Assembly (NCBI GenBank): GCA_963730365.1
Contig: CAVSRM010000019.1
Location: 62,001 to 126,000 of the forward strand
DNA: 64,000 nt
DNA from: Fodinibacter sp963730365
Lineage (GTDB): Bacteria; Actinomycetota; Actinomycetes; Actinomycetales; Dermatophilaceae
Reading direction: 5' to 3'
Shown: positions 6,331 through 15,880 of the stretch, one piece after another
How the letters are laid out: each line of letters starts with the position of its first letter
Numbering within the stretch: position 1 is the stretch's first letter
Position numbers and translations under genes: made by a program
The notes under the pieces: generated by a model
Told to the model about the DNA's origin: nothing
Database searches by the model: none
What the model saw: only the letters and a program-made list of their open reading frames with translations

Positions 6331-8440
6331 CGGAATCGGTGCTCCCCTCCGTTACACGGGTGGGTGTGCTCGGCACCTCGCTCCGTTGCCCAAAGTGCTC
6401 CAGCCAGCTCACGAGCAGCCGGTGCACGGCGTCGGCGCCCACGAGGCGGTCCGGGGGCGCCGGCAGGTCGACGGGCCAGATCAGCATCGCGCGGTCCTGC
6501 CATCCGCCCAGGCCTCCGTGGCACCCCACGAGTCCCTCGAAGGCCGCCACCTCGCCCGTCTCCTGGTCGAGCAGGCTGTTCACCGCGATGTCGGGGGACT
6601 CGGGCATCGACGACGCCCGAAGGACGAATGCGGGGGCGTTGGGTCCGAACGGCGCGAGCGGGTCGACCCCGGTCACCAGGCCGTCCCGGAGCCGGTGCCG
6701 GCCGTGCTTCCCCAGGACCAGCAGCCCCTCGGCGCTGTCGACGACCGCGAACGAGACCCCTTCGTGCGCCACGAGCCCGGACACGAGGTCGGGGAACCGT
6801 TGGTCGAGCTCCTCGAGCGTCAGCCGGTGCTGCTCGCCGGCGACGTACACGAGGCCGAGGTTTCCCGAGCCGAAGACGAGCAGCGGCGCGTCCTCGTCGG
6901 ACGGTGTGGCGTCGGTGAGGGCGGCCTGCGCCGTCGCGATCTCCTTCTCGGCCTGCCCCTGGCTGCCGGCCGACCCGGCCTGCAGGGCCCGCGAGATGAC
7001 GGGTGGCGCGTCGTCGGACATCGCGCCGACCCGCGCGGCGCCCTCGGTGTTGGTCTCGCCCCCGGCCACGTCGCGCTTCGCGAGGCGGGCGACGACGTCA
7101 CCGAGCTCCTCCCCGAACCGGTCGGCGAAGACCTCCCCCTGGGACTGACCGTGGTCGGAGAGGACGACGATGCGGTACGGGCGTGGCGCGAGGGCTGCCA
7201 CCTGCTCGAGCTGGGCGAGCACCGAGTCCAACCCGACGAGGGCGTCGAGCGACTCGGGACGCATGATGCCGGCGTGGTGGGCCACCGCGTCGTAGTCGAC
7301 GTAGTCGACGTAGATGCTGCGGGCACCGTTGAGCATGGCGTCGGCGACGGTGAGCGTGTTGAAGTCACGCAGGACGCCGTTGAGTGCTGCGCGCTCGCCC
7401 GCGAACCCCAGTCCCCGGTGCACTCGGGGTCGCATGTCCTGACGGATCTGCCGCCGCGCCTGGAACCACTCGCGCCCCAGCTCGCTCACGGTCCGCACGA
7501 CTCCCCGGGCCAAGCCCTGTGGGCGCACGACGAAGTCGTTGAAGGCGCGCCGGCCGGAGGTGTCCTTGACGGCCCTCCCGAGGGAGCTCATCGTCGCGTA
7601 GGCGACGGGCGCATCCCCGCTGAAGAGGTTGCTGACCGAGACACCGCCATCCACGAGCAGCCCACGACCATCGGAGTGAAGTGCCTCGATGTCGGCCGCA
7701 TCCTTGGGTTTGTTGGCCACGAACACCCGGCCCGACGGGCGGTCGACCCAGCGAAACGCGGGGATCCCCTCGATCGTGCCGTGCAGGATGCCCATCTGGC
7801 TGGCCGGGGTGGTCGCCGGGAGCATCGGCGTCCACTCCCGCATCCGGTACCGGCCGCTACGGACCCATTTGGACAGGGTGGGAAGCGTGCCGGCCAGGAC
7901 ACCCCACTCGAGGACCGGGAAGGGCACGCCGTCGAGCTGGACGAACACGACGCCGGTCAGCTCCGGGTCGGACACCGGCGTAGCCCGGCGGGCGCGACGC
8001 ACGAGGTGGGCCAACAACGCATCCCCCGTGCCGGCGGTCGTCACCCATCCGACGAGCGTCACGACCGCGGCGACGATCCAGCCGGCCCAGAACGCTCCCC
8101 AGAACGTGGCCTCCACGTTGGGAACGATGAGGACCGCCACGTAGACGATGACCACCTGGCCGAAGAGCGCGAGGAGCACGGCCCCGGGCCAGCCGAGCAT
8201 CGTGGCGAGTGCGACGAGAAGGGGCCGCAGGACCATGCCGACGAGGGCGAGCGCGAGCGCGAGGAGCAGCAGGGGCCCGAGTCCGGAGATCGTCAGGTCG
8301 TCCAGCACGGCGTTGGCGACGGCGAACCCCAGCGCCGAGATGACCAGTGCCACCAGGCCACCCATCAGGTCCGAGCCCCTGGGGCGGGCCAGGGAACGGG
8401 CGATCCGGCGAGCACCCGACGCTTGTGTCTCTGAACTCAC
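6317..8440 (-). CDS. Holin-like membrane domain fused to alkaline-phosphatase-superfamily phosphodiesterase
   Basis: A 707-residue protein from GTG 8440. Residues ~25-135 contain four hydrophobic helices resembling the PF04020 family (phage_holin_4_2, a membrane domain of unknown function despite its name). From ~160 an alkaline-phosphatase/NPP fold begins: metal-ligand Asp in VVFVQLDGV (D170), a nucleophile-type Thr in LPATTPASQMG (about 206-216), DYVDYDAVAHHAG and VVLSDHGQSQG for further metal ligands. Such enzymes cleave phosphodiester or phosphate ester bonds; the domain order predicts a membrane-tethered enzyme, topology undetermined. It is first in a unit with clcA and sulP. Substrate unknown; a headgroup-containing lipid or nucleotide is plausible. 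Confidence 0.82.
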   Translation of the reverse strand: MSSETQASGARRIARSLARPRGSDLMGGLVALVISALGFAVANAVLDDLTISGLGPLLLLALALALVGMVLRPLLVALATMLGWPGAVLLALFGQVVIVYVAVLIVPNVEATFWGAFWAGWIVAAVVTLVGWVTTAGTGDALLAHLVRRARRATPVSDPELTGVVFVQLDGVPFPVLEWGVLAGTLPTLSKWVRSGRYRMREWTPMLPATTPASQMGILHGTIEGIPAFRWVDRPSGRVFVANKPKDAADIEALHSDGRGLLVDGGVSVSNLFSGDAPVAYATMSSLGRAVKDTSGRRAFNDFVVRPQGLARGVVRTVSELGREWFQARRQIRQDMRPRVHRGLGFAGERAALNGVLRDFNTLTVADAMLNGARSIYVDYVDYDAVAHHAGIMRPESLDALVGLDSVLAQLEQVAALAPRPYRIVVLSDHGQSQGEVFADRFGEELGDVVARLAKRDVAGGETNTEGAARVGAMSDDAPPVISRALQAGSAGSQGQAEKEIATAQAALTDATPSDEDAPLLVFGSGNLGLVYVAGEQHRLTLEELDQRFPDLVSGLVAHEGVSFAVVDSAEGLLVLGKHGRHRLRDGLVTGVDPLAPFGPNAPAFVLRASSMPESPDIAVNSLLDQETGEVAAFEGLVGCHGGLGGWQDRAMLIWPVDLPAPPDRLVGADAVHRLLVSWLEHFGQRSEVPSTPTRVTEGSTDSDDRG

Positions 8441-8794
8441 AGTTCTCGCTCCGTTCCGGGCCCGGGCCCGAGAAGTGGTCGTGTCGCCGCGGTGGACGTC
8501 GGCCGGCGGGACGGTGCTGCCGACCGTTGGCGCCGGTGGTGCGCCGCTGCGGCGCTCAGTCCATCACGGGGTCGCGTCGTCCTTCCCAGTCGTCTCGCGG
8601 GCCGATGCCCCCGCCTGACCTCGGGGGCCGGGTGACCCTCAGATCCGCTCTCCCAGCCATCGATGGCACCGCGGGAGCGCGGCGCCGTCGGGACCGCCGA
8701 TCGGGCGATCCCAGGGCACCACCACCCACCGTTGCGGCTCGAGCGGGGCTGCGCATCATCCCCACGGCATGATCCAGTTCCCGGACCGGCGACG
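8441..8794. other. Intergenic region upstream of the holin/phosphodiesterase gene
   Basis: A 354-base gap between the 3' end of the LuxR gene and the GTG of the phosphodiesterase gene, both on the minus strand. It should hold the promoter of the downstream three-gene unit. The only structure I see is a perfect 14-base palindrome, CGGGCCCGGGCCCG, at 8457-8470, about 17-30 bases upstream of the start codon. No convincing ORF, RNA gene or promoter hexamers were identified. Confidence 0.5.
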
Positions 8795-10996
8795 TCACGC
8801 ACCGGGGAGCAGACCCGCCCGGCGTGCCGTGACGATCGCCTCGGCGCGGGTGTGCACACCCAGCTTGCGGTAGGCCGACATCGCCTGGGTCTTCACGGTG
8901 TGCCGAGAGACGAACAGCTCGTCGGCGATCTGCGGGAAGGACAGGTGGGTGGGCAGGTACTGCAGCACCCGCACCTCGGCCGTGGTCAGCGAGGAGTCAC
9001 CGGCCAGGCCCGCCGAGGTCTCGACGAGACGCTGCCGGGTCTCGGCGTAGAGCCGGTCCAGCCGCGACGAGGCCGCCGCCGGGATCCGCGCATCACCCGC
9101 CTCCTCGAGCAGCATCCTCGCCCGATCGGCATCCCCCAGGGCCAGGCTGACCCGGGCCAGCGACAGCCTCCCCTGCACCGCGTGCCACGGTGCGACGGTG
9201 CGCATCATCGAGGTCATCCGCAACGCACGCGCCGCCTCACGCTTGGCGTCGATGAGCCGCCCCTCGAGCACGTACCCCACCGCCGAGGTCGTGAAGATCG
9301 GGGCCGCCGTGGCGATGGCATCCACCCCACGGGTGGACGCGACACCACGCATCTCGCGGATGCACACGAGGGCCTTCTGCTCGTCGCCCCGGGCGAGGGC
9401 CACGTCGGCCAGTCCACCGAGGCAGTGGGCCACCATGAGCGGCAGGTCCATGGCTGCCGCGAGGCGATAGCCTTCGCGAAACACCGCGGTGGCCTCGTCG
9501 TCCCGGTCCCGGAGGAAGAGCGCGACACCGAGGAGGAAGTGCGCCAGGGTCGGCCACGCATCAAGGCGCGGTTTCGAGCGGATGCACTCTCGCGAGGCCG
9601 CCTCGACCTGGGCCAGCCCCTCGGCCCCGATCGTCGCCGTGAGCATCGCGACGTCCTGGGCCCGGACGGCATCCGCCTCGCCGGCTCCCTCCGCCGCCGC
9701 GAGCGCGAGGCGGCTCATCCGCTCCATGTCGCCCACGTGGCAGGCCAGCCACGCGCCGCTGAGGGCGAGCCCGCCGTCGGCGCCGAGCCGTTCCTCGTCG
9801 ATGCCGTCGAGCCAGCGCCGCAGGACGTCCCAACGACCCTCACCGAGGCGGGCACCGGCGTGGGTCCAGATGAGACGGCCCAGGAGCTCGTCGTCCCCGG
9901 ACAGCCGCGCGTGCTGGACGGCGAGGTCGAGGTCACCTCGTCGTTCGGCGATCGCGCTGGCGCTCGCGTGACCGGTCCGCCATCGGCCGGGGTCGCGTTC
10001 GTGGAGCTCACGGCTGAGGAACTCCGAGAGCGGGGGAAGCATGCGGAAGACCTCGGCCTTGTCGTTCCCGGCGACGAGAAGGTGGCTCACCGAGGCCAGC
10101 CGTCTCAGCCGGGCCAGTGATCCACCGACCCCCGTGATCGCGTCACAGGCGACCGGATCGAGGCGGCGAAGCACCGACACCTGACAGAGGAACTGTGCGT
10201 CGTCAGGTGAGAGCCGGCCGAGGATCTCGAGACGGAGGTAGTGCGCCATCGCGTCGCTGCCGGGGGAAGGACCACCAGGCCCCACGCTCTGCGGGGCCGC
10301 TGCTGCGAGGGACACCGCGACAGGCCAACCGGCCGTGTGCGCCATGAGAGCTCCCACCGTGTCGGGGTGTCCTCGGGAACCGAGCATCTCGATGAGCCGG
10401 GTCGCCTCCTCGAGATCGAACGCCAGCACGTCGGGCCCGATCACCTCCACCTCGCCCCGGCTCTGCAGCCGCCAGAGTGATCCGGGTACCTCGCCCCGAC
10501 TCGCCAGCGCGAGCTGCGACCCGGTCGGGAGGGTCGCCGCGAGGCACTCGACGAGGCCCTCCCACCGGGTCCCGGACAGCTCCTGGGCATCGTCGACGAC
10601 GACGAGCACGGGCTCGCGGACGTAGGACAGGGCCCGCTCGAGCCCGGGCAGCGTGTGGTGTTGCCAGGACACCGCGTCGACCGAGGTTCCCAGTGCGACC
10701 GGTCCCGGCACGAGTCCCCGTTCGAACAGCGCATCGACCAGTCCCTGGGCGAGCCACAGCGGCTCCGCGGCCCCACGACGCACCCGTAGCCAGATGTCGT
10801 GGCGCGAGTCACGCTGCGACCACTGCACGAGGGCGGTTGTCTTGCCGTACCCCCCAGGGGCCCGGAGGCAGAGCACCCGCGAGGTCCGTGCGGCCTCGAG
10901 CACCCGAAGGACGCCCTCCCGGGTCAGCAGTGTCTCTGGCACCGCCGTCGCCCGGCGGCGCTGCGGAGCGACTGTCGTCGCGACAGGGTTGGGCAC
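8795..10996 (-). CDS. MalT/LAL-type LuxR-family transcriptional regulator
   Basis: A 733-residue regulator. I chose GTG 10996 because GGAGGTGG lies 7 bases upstream; an in-frame ATG at 11080 would add 28 atypical residues. The N-terminus holds a STAND/AAA ATPase: Walker A APGGYGKTT (about residues 46-54) and Walker B VLVVVDDAQ. A helical, TPR-like middle (about 330-660) is rich in Leu/Ala repeats. The C-terminus is a LuxR HTH: LTTAEVRVLQYLPTHLSFPQ then FVSRHTVKTQAMSAYRKLGV. MalT-type proteins bind ATP and an inducer before activating transcription. The effector and targets are unknown; the downstream phosphodiesterase/clcA/sulP unit is a candidate target by position only. Confidence 0.9.
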   Translation of the reverse strand: MPNPVATTVAPQRRRATAVPETLLTREGVLRVLEAARTSRVLCLRAPGGYGKTTALVQWSQRDSRHDIWLRVRRGAAEPLWLAQGLVDALFERGLVPGPVALGTSVDAVSWQHHTLPGLERALSYVREPVLVVVDDAQELSGTRWEGLVECLAATLPTGSQLALASRGEVPGSLWRLQSRGEVEVIGPDVLAFDLEEATRLIEMLGSRGHPDTVGALMAHTAGWPVAVSLAAAAPQSVGPGGPSPGSDAMAHYLRLEILGRLSPDDAQFLCQVSVLRRLDPVACDAITGVGGSLARLRRLASVSHLLVAGNDKAEVFRMLPPLSEFLSRELHERDPGRWRTGHASASAIAERRGDLDLAVQHARLSGDDELLGRLIWTHAGARLGEGRWDVLRRWLDGIDEERLGADGGLALSGAWLACHVGDMERMSRLALAAAEGAGEADAVRAQDVAMLTATIGAEGLAQVEAASRECIRSKPRLDAWPTLAHFLLGVALFLRDRDDEATAVFREGYRLAAAMDLPLMVAHCLGGLADVALARGDEQKALVCIREMRGVASTRGVDAIATAAPIFTTSAVGYVLEGRLIDAKREAARALRMTSMMRTVAPWHAVQGRLSLARVSLALGDADRARMLLEEAGDARIPAAASSRLDRLYAETRQRLVETSAGLAGDSSLTTAEVRVLQYLPTHLSFPQIADELFVSRHTVKTQAMSAYRKLGVHTRAEAIVTARRAGLLPGA

Positions 10997-11113
10997 GGGC
11001 AGCCACCTCCGCGGGCAGCCTAGTCCGGCCGGGGCCGACCCCTTGGCGCTTTCAGGGAACTGAGATGTCCGCGGCAGCACCCAGCGTGGCGAGCCTCGAC
11101 GCTCCGTCGATCC

Positions 11114-12571
11114 TCACAGACCGGTCTGAGCCTCGAGCCGCCCCGAGGCCACGGCCTCGGCCACGGCCTCGTGGTCGCGCTCGTTCTGGTCGGCGTACGC
11201 CCGGGCGAAGGACACGATGGCCCGGTCGAAGACGTCGCTGCTGCCGAGGTATGCGGCGATGGCGATTCGGTCTCCCGAACGGGCGTGGGCCCGCGCGAGG
11301 GTCGCTCCGCAGATCCGTGCGTAGACCGTCATCACTGACGCGCTCATGGTGTCGATGTCAGCGGACCCCTTCCAGTCGCGCAGCTGCCGGACGTAGTAGT
11401 CACGGGTCTGCCCGTCGAACCCGGTGACCCGCTGCCAGCCGAGGAAGATGTCGCTCGCAGCCTGCATCAGGCGCTGGCCCGCGACGACCCGCTGCCCGCT
11501 GTTCCGGTAGGCGCTGCGCCCGACGAAGCGCTCGAGCACGGACTCCTGGGCCTCCTTCGCCTGGAGGAAGAGCGGGTCCTCCCCGTCGCGGCCGAGCATG
11601 AGGATGATCCAGGCACGGGTACCCACGCTTCCGACGCCGACGACCTTCCGGGCCGCGTCGACGTACTGGTACCCCTCCAGCAGCACCCGGCGGTCGGTCG
11701 CCAGCGTGCGCCGGTAGGACCGGATGATGCCCCGCAGCTCGGCATGGATGTCGTCGACGGCGGAGGCGTCCAGCTCCTCGACCGGCACGATGAGTGGCGG
11801 GTCGGACACGATCCGACGCTCGCCGTCAACCACGTGGGTGAGCTTCGAGAACGCCTGCAGGCTGTCGCGGCTCCGGGCCTTCGCCAGGTTGGCCTCCGCC
11901 CGCTTCCGCTGCTTCTTCGTGGTCTGGTCCTTCAGCACCTCGAGGAGGCGCCCGGCCTCGATGTTCCGGTACCAGACGTCCAGGTTGCGCATCCCGGCGG
12001 CCTCGTTCATGCGGGATCGGTACTCATCCACCGCGGCCGCCACGACCTCCCCGCGCGCACTGCGGTCGAACCCGCGGTCGCGCCCAGCGATCTCGAAGCT
12101 CGCCGCGAGCCGCTTGACGTCCCACTCCCAGGGCCCAGGGAGTGTCTCGTCGAAGTCGTTGATGTCGAACATGAGCTCTCGCTCGGGGGAGGCGAAGACG
12201 CCGAAGTTGGACAGGTGCGCATCGCCACAGATCTGGGTGGTGATATCCGACCGGGGCGAGGCGGCGAGGTCCGACGCCATGACGAGCGCCGCGCCCCGAT
12301 AGAACGTGAACGGCGACACCAGCATCCGGCCGTAGCGGATCGGCACGAGCTCGGGCACCCTCGTGGCGGCCTGCTCCTCGAGGAGTGAGACGACGTCCGG
12401 CCGGTCGGCGGCGGGCTCCCAGCGTCCATGGCTGGACCGGGGGACGTCCTTGCGTGCCGCCTTGCCGCGAGCCACCCGCTCGGCAGGGGTGAGGTGGGTG
12501 ATCTTGCGGCCCGATACGTTTCCTGCCTGGCCGTCGCCGGTGGGCCCGTCCGTGCTCCGTGCACTGCTCAT
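11114..12571 (-). CDS. DUF2252 family protein
   Basis: A 485-residue protein starting at ATG 12571 (GGGAGCG upstream). It has the DUF2252 core: VPIRYGRMLVSPFTFYRGAA, then ICGDAHLSNFGVF followed by FDINDFDETLPGPWEWDVKR. The HxxNFG and D-x-NDFD elements resemble the catalytic loop and metal-binding Asp of aminoglycoside phosphotransferase/kinase-like folds. The family is widespread and uncharacterised biochemically, often seen next to stress or catabolic genes. The N-terminal ~60 residues are Ser/Gly-rich and disordered. It stands alone between the LuxR gene (117-base gap) and the flavoprotein gene (119-base gap). Phosphotransferase activity is plausible but unproven. Confidence 0.88.
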   Translation of the reverse strand: MSSARSTDGPTGDGQAGNVSGRKITHLTPAERVARGKAARKDVPRSSHGRWEPAADRPDVVSLLEEQAATRVPELVPIRYGRMLVSPFTFYRGAALVMASDLAASPRSDITTQICGDAHLSNFGVFASPERELMFDINDFDETLPGPWEWDVKRLAASFEIAGRDRGFDRSARGEVVAAAVDEYRSRMNEAAGMRNLDVWYRNIEAGRLLEVLKDQTTKKQRKRAEANLAKARSRDSLQAFSKLTHVVDGERRIVSDPPLIVPVEELDASAVDDIHAELRGIIRSYRRTLATDRRVLLEGYQYVDAARKVVGVGSVGTRAWIILMLGRDGEDPLFLQAKEAQESVLERFVGRSAYRNSGQRVVAGQRLMQAASDIFLGWQRVTGFDGQTRDYYVRQLRDWKGSADIDTMSASVMTVYARICGATLARAHARSGDRIAIAAYLGSSDVFDRAIVSFARAYADQNERDHEAVAEAVASGRLEAQTGL

Positions 12572-12690
12572 GAGTCGCTCCCAGCGATCGTGCCTGCTGC
12601 ATCCCGTGGGACGAGTCTGGGCGCTGCGGGCGCGACGGTCCTCACCCGGACCGGATGAATTGCCCCGGGGCCACGCCGGGTCGAGGCCGG

Positions 12691-13635
12691 TCAGCCCGAG
12701 GTCGCCCGGTCGACGAGCGAGACGACCTCGGCGGCGCACCCCCACGACAGCGTCACGCCCGCGCCGCCGTGTCCGTGGTTGGTCACGATGGTCCTGTCGC
12801 CGACCCTCGTGGCCTCGAGGGAGACGGCATCAGCCACGGGGCGCAGCCCGACGCGCGAGCCGAGCACCTGGGCGTCCCGGAGAGCCGGCACGGCGGCCCT
12901 CGCCCGGGCCACGATCGCCGCATGGACCTGGGGGTCCGGCTCGGCCTCGACCCATGCCCGGGCGTCCGTCCCCCCACAGACGACCCAGCCTGGGTGCGGG
13001 AGGACGTAGAGCATCCCGTCGGGATGGCCGTCGTCGACGAGCCAACGGGTGAGGCCCGGGTTGGCCAGGAGGGCCACCTGCCCACGCGACGCCGTGGAGG
13101 TTGCCGTGCCCAGAAGCTCTGCTGACCGACGGCCGGCGGCCACCACCACGACCTCGCCGTCCACCGCCTCGACATCGGTGACGTGCCCCTCGGTGAACGA
13201 CACCCCCTCGAGGGTGCACTGGTCCTCGAGCCACCGCAGGAACACCGGCATCGTCACGAGCGGCACGGTCGCCACCACGCCCCCGGTCGCACCAACCGGC
13301 AGCTCGCCCGCGGTCGCCTCTCGCCAGGCGGGCAGTGCGGCCGCCCACCACCGGTCGGCCGGGCCGCGCTCGACGACGAGCCCTTCCTCGAGGCGCACAC
13401 CGGCATCCGCGTCGTGGACGATGGACAGGAACCGGTCGAGCGCCACCCTCCCCCAGCCGAGGACCCGGTCCCTCGGCTCGACGTGGTACGGGAACCAGAG
13501 CCCGCCGGCGACGGCCGACACGGTGTCGCCCACCGGCGCGTCACGGATGCACCGCACGTCGTGGCCGGCCCGGGCGAGCTCGAGTGCACTCGTCAGCCCG
13601 ACCACTCCACCGCCTACCACCGTCACGCGTGCCAT
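12691..13635 (-). CDS. D-amino-acid oxidase-like FAD-dependent oxidoreductase
   Basis: A 314-residue flavoprotein starting at ATG 13635. The extreme N-terminus VTVVGGGVVGLTSALELARAG is a Rossmann GxGxxG dinucleotide fold. The DAO family is supported by AGGLWFPYHVEP, by the active-site region with LYVLPHPGWVVCGGT, and by the C-terminal GHGGAGVTLSWG that closes over FAD. Length fits DAO (320-350) at the short end. The enzymes oxidise D-amino acids to imino acids with H2O2 production; exact substrate is not predictable. The divergent udgB gene starts only 40 bases away, so both promoters must overlap there. Confidence 0.85.
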   Translation of the reverse strand: MARVTVVGGGVVGLTSALELARAGHDVRCIRDAPVGDTVSAVAGGLWFPYHVEPRDRVLGWGRVALDRFLSIVHDADAGVRLEEGLVVERGPADRWWAAALPAWREATAGELPVGATGGVVATVPLVTMPVFLRWLEDQCTLEGVSFTEGHVTDVEAVDGEVVVVAAGRRSAELLGTATSTASRGQVALLANPGLTRWLVDDGHPDGMLYVLPHPGWVVCGGTDARAWVEAEPDPQVHAAIVARARAAVPALRDAQVLGSRVGLRPVADAVSLEATRVGDRTIVTNHGHGGAGVTLSWGCAAEVVSLVDRATSG

Positions 13636-13675
13636 CGGACCATCCTCGCGCACTCCGCTCCCCTAGCGTGGTGCC

Positions 13676-14509
13676 ATGCCGCCCATGGACCCTCATCCCG
13701 TCACCGGCGAGCTCTTCCCCTCCCCCGTCCCGCCGGGGTCCGGCTGGCCCGGCGACCCCGCGACACCCGAGACACCCGTCGCGACGACCGCCGCCGCGGT
13801 CCGGCGCCTGGCACGGACGGCCGAGACCATCACCGAGCTCCAGGCCCGGGTCTCGGTGTGCCGAGCCTGTCCGCGACTCGTCCGCTGGCGCGAGGGCGTC
13901 GCCCGCACCGGTCGGCGCGCGTCCTTCGCCGACCAGCCCTACTGGGGTCGTCCCGGCCCATCGTTCGGCGACCCCGAGGCAGAGCTGCTCATCGTGGGCC
14001 TCGCTCCAGCGGCCAACGGCACCAACCGAACCGGCCGCATGTTCACCGGGGACTCCTCCGGTGACGTCCTGTTTGCCGCGTTGCACCGCACCGGGTACGC
14101 CCAGCGCCCGACCTCGGTCGCCGCCGGGGACGGACAGGCCCTCACCGGCATCCGGATCGTCGCGGCGGTCCGCTGCGCCCCGCCCCAGAACGCACCGACC
14201 CCGGCCGAGAAGGCGACGTGCTCGTCGTGGTTGCAGCGCGACCTCGAGCTCTCCGCGCCTCGTCTGCGCGCCATCATGTGCCTCGGCGCGATCGGCTGGG
14301 CAGCGACGCTGACGGCGACGCGTGCCCTGGGCTGGGAGGTGCCGCGCCCGAAGCCGCCGTTCGGCCACGGCGCGAGGGCGACACTCACCACGCCGTCGGG
14401 ACGCCCGGTCCGGCTGGTCGGGTGCTACCACGTCAGCCCGCACAACACCTTCACGAAGCGTCTGACGCCCGAGATGCTCGACGAGGTGCTCAGCTCGCTG
14501 CAGCCCTGA
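13676..14509 (+). CDS. Family 5 uracil-DNA glycosylase (UdgB type, Fe-S)
   Basis: A 277-residue enzyme. Four cysteines suited to a [4Fe-4S] cluster are C62 and C65 (SVCRACPRLVRW) and C167 and C182. Motif 1, GLAPAANGTNRTGRMFTGD (about residues 108-126), lacks the polar Asp/Asn catalyst of family 1 UDG, which is the family 5 hallmark; motif 2 is YHVSPHNT near the C-terminus. Family 5 enzymes remove uracil, and also hypoxanthine and some other deaminated bases, from DNA during base excision repair. A second ATG at 13685 is an alternative start. It opens a four-gene + strand run with loose spacing, so functional linkage to the rest is not implied. Confidence 0.9.
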   Translation: MPPMDPHPVTGELFPSPVPPGSGWPGDPATPETPVATTAAAVRRLARTAETITELQARVSVCRACPRLVRWREGVARTGRRASFADQPYWGRPGPSFGDPEAELLIVGLAPAANGTNRTGRMFTGDSSGDVLFAALHRTGYAQRPTSVAAGDGQALTGIRIVAAVRCAPPQNAPTPAEKATCSSWLQRDLELSAPRLRAIMCLGAIGWAATLTATRALGWEVPRPKPPFGHGARATLTTPSGRPVRLVGCYHVSPHNTFTKRLTPEMLDEVLSSLQP

Positions 14510-14556
14510 TCCGGGGCGGTTCGGACCGGCAGTCGGCCACGGCATACCCTCCCCTG

Positions 14557-15276
14557 ATGGCCCCACGACCCCGTCCCGACAGCGACATCGAACGCGCGCT
14601 CGTCGTCACCGCCCACCCCGACGACGCCGACTTCGGCGCTGGAGGCACGATCGCCGGCTGGATCGACTCGGGCATCGCCGTGACCCTCCTGTGCCTCACC
14701 CACGGAGAACAGGGCGCCCGGCCGGAGGCGGACATCAGCGAGATCCCTGCCCTTCGAGAGGCCGAGCAGCGTGCTGCCAGTGCCGAGCTCGGGCTCACGG
14801 ACGTGCGCTTCCTCTCCGGTCACCGCGACGGATGGCTCGAACCCACCTTCGACCTGCAGCGCGAGATCGTCGGCGTGATCCGCGAGGTCAGGCCGCAGCG
14901 CATCCTGACCCAGTCCCCGGAGCGCAACTACGAGCGGATCCAGGCCTCGCACCCCGACCACCTCGCGGCCGGCGAGGCGACCGTCCGCGCGGCCTACCCG
15001 GCGGCCGAGAACCCGTTCGCCTGGCCCGAGCTCGGCCCCGGCTTCTGGCACGTCGGCGAGCTGTGGCTGATGGCGCACCCCACGCCGAGCCACCCGGTCG
15101 ACGTCACCGACCGGTTCGACCGCAAGGTGGCGGCGCTGCGCGCCCACGCCTCGCAGACCGGCCACCGCGACGACCTGGAGGAGATGCTCCGCCAGTGGGG
15201 CGCCCGGATGGGGAGCGTCCTCGGCCTGCCGGAGGGGCGCCTCGCCGAGGGCTTCGCGATCGTCCCGCTGAACTGA
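14557..15276 (+). CDS. PIG-L family deacetylase (1)
   Basis: A 239-residue enzyme with the zinc motif AHPDDADFGAGGTIAGW (AHPDD, residues ~19-23) and a distal SHPDHLAAGEA histidine motif. PIG-L/LmbE proteins are Zn-dependent N-deacetylases acting on GlcNAc-containing or related small molecules, including MshB and Mca of mycothiol metabolism. This one is shorter than MshB (about 300) and has TQSPERNYERIQASHPDH rather than the YDPNGGYGHPDH of MshB, so I do not assign it to mycothiol synthesis. ATG 14557 is the first Met giving the conserved beginning. A GNAT gene follows after 9 bases and is likely co-transcribed. Confidence 0.87.
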   Translation: MAPRPRPDSDIERALVVTAHPDDADFGAGGTIAGWIDSGIAVTLLCLTHGEQGARPEADISEIPALREAEQRAASAELGLTDVRFLSGHRDGWLEPTFDLQREIVGVIREVRPQRILTQSPERNYERIQASHPDHLAAGEATVRAAYPAAENPFAWPELGPGFWHVGELWLMAHPTPSHPVDVTDRFDRKVAALRAHASQTGHRDDLEEMLRQWGARMGSVLGLPEGRLAEGFAIVPLN

Positions 15277-15285
15277 GGGTGCGCG

Positions 15286-15852
15286 ATGATCACCCTCATC
15301 CGCCCGGACGTGAGGCTGCACCGCAGCTACCTCCGGGCCAGCGACGAGTTCGGGGACGCCCACCGTGACGGGGACGGGGAGTGGGCCGAGCCACCGGACG
15401 ACGGCGGCTACCCGGGCCGTGCCTTCACCCGCGAGGAGATGGGCGCCGAGGAGGGCTTCGCGGCCTTCGTGCGCTGGCGCCTGGACAGGGCCCTCCCCGA
15501 CTCCGCGCGCCCGACCGGTCACGTGCCCTGCAGCTACTTCTGGATCGTCGACGACGCCGACCCCATGACCTACCTGGGGTCCCTCTCACTGCGGCACGAG
15601 CTGACCCCGTCCCTCCTCGACGACGGCGGCCACATCGGGTACTCGGTCCGCCCGGGTGCCCGGCAGCGAGGCGTGGCCTCCGCCGCACTCCGCCTCGGGC
15701 TGGTCGAGGCCGGGAGGTTGGGCATCGACCCGGCCCTGCTCACCTGCCACGTGGCGAACGGCGTGTCCCGCAGGGTCATCGAGGGCTGTGGCGGCGTCGC
15801 CGAGGACGTCAGGGGCGACCAACGTCGCTACTGGGTCCCGACGGGAGCCTGA
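15286..15852 (+). CDS. GNAT family N-acetyltransferase
   Basis: A 188-residue protein. The acetyl-CoA binding motif is HIGYSVRPGARQRGVASAAL (about residues 115-134), where RQRGVA is the R/Q-x-x-G-x-G/A element. The N-terminal ~85 residues place a variable substrate region before the fold, as in the GNAT subgroup beginning with an I-R-P block (LIRPDVRLHRSYL). It sits 9 bases after the PIG-L gene, raising the possibility that a deacetylated product is re-acylated, but the pairing is not conserved to my knowledge. Substrate unknown. Confidence 0.85.
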   Translation: MITLIRPDVRLHRSYLRASDEFGDAHRDGDGEWAEPPDDGGYPGRAFTREEMGAEEGFAAFVRWRLDRALPDSARPTGHVPCSYFWIVDDADPMTYLGSLSLRHELTPSLLDDGGHIGYSVRPGARQRGVASAALRLGLVEAGRLGIDPALLTCHVANGVSRRVIEGCGGVAEDVRGDQRRYWVPTGA

Positions 15853-15880
15853 GCACACCGTCCGACCTACGCTGGAGGAC

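Noticed and set aside
5795..8434. Long + strand reading frame opposite the holin/phosphodiesterase gene
   Set aside because: It is a codon-bias shadow. The translation is low-complexity His/Arg/Asp-rich without motifs, while the minus strand holds a recognisable enzyme.
10997..11080. Longer LuxR start at ATG 11080
   Set aside because: The extra 28 residues look non-conserved, while GTG 10996 has a strong GGAGGTGG ribosome-binding site.
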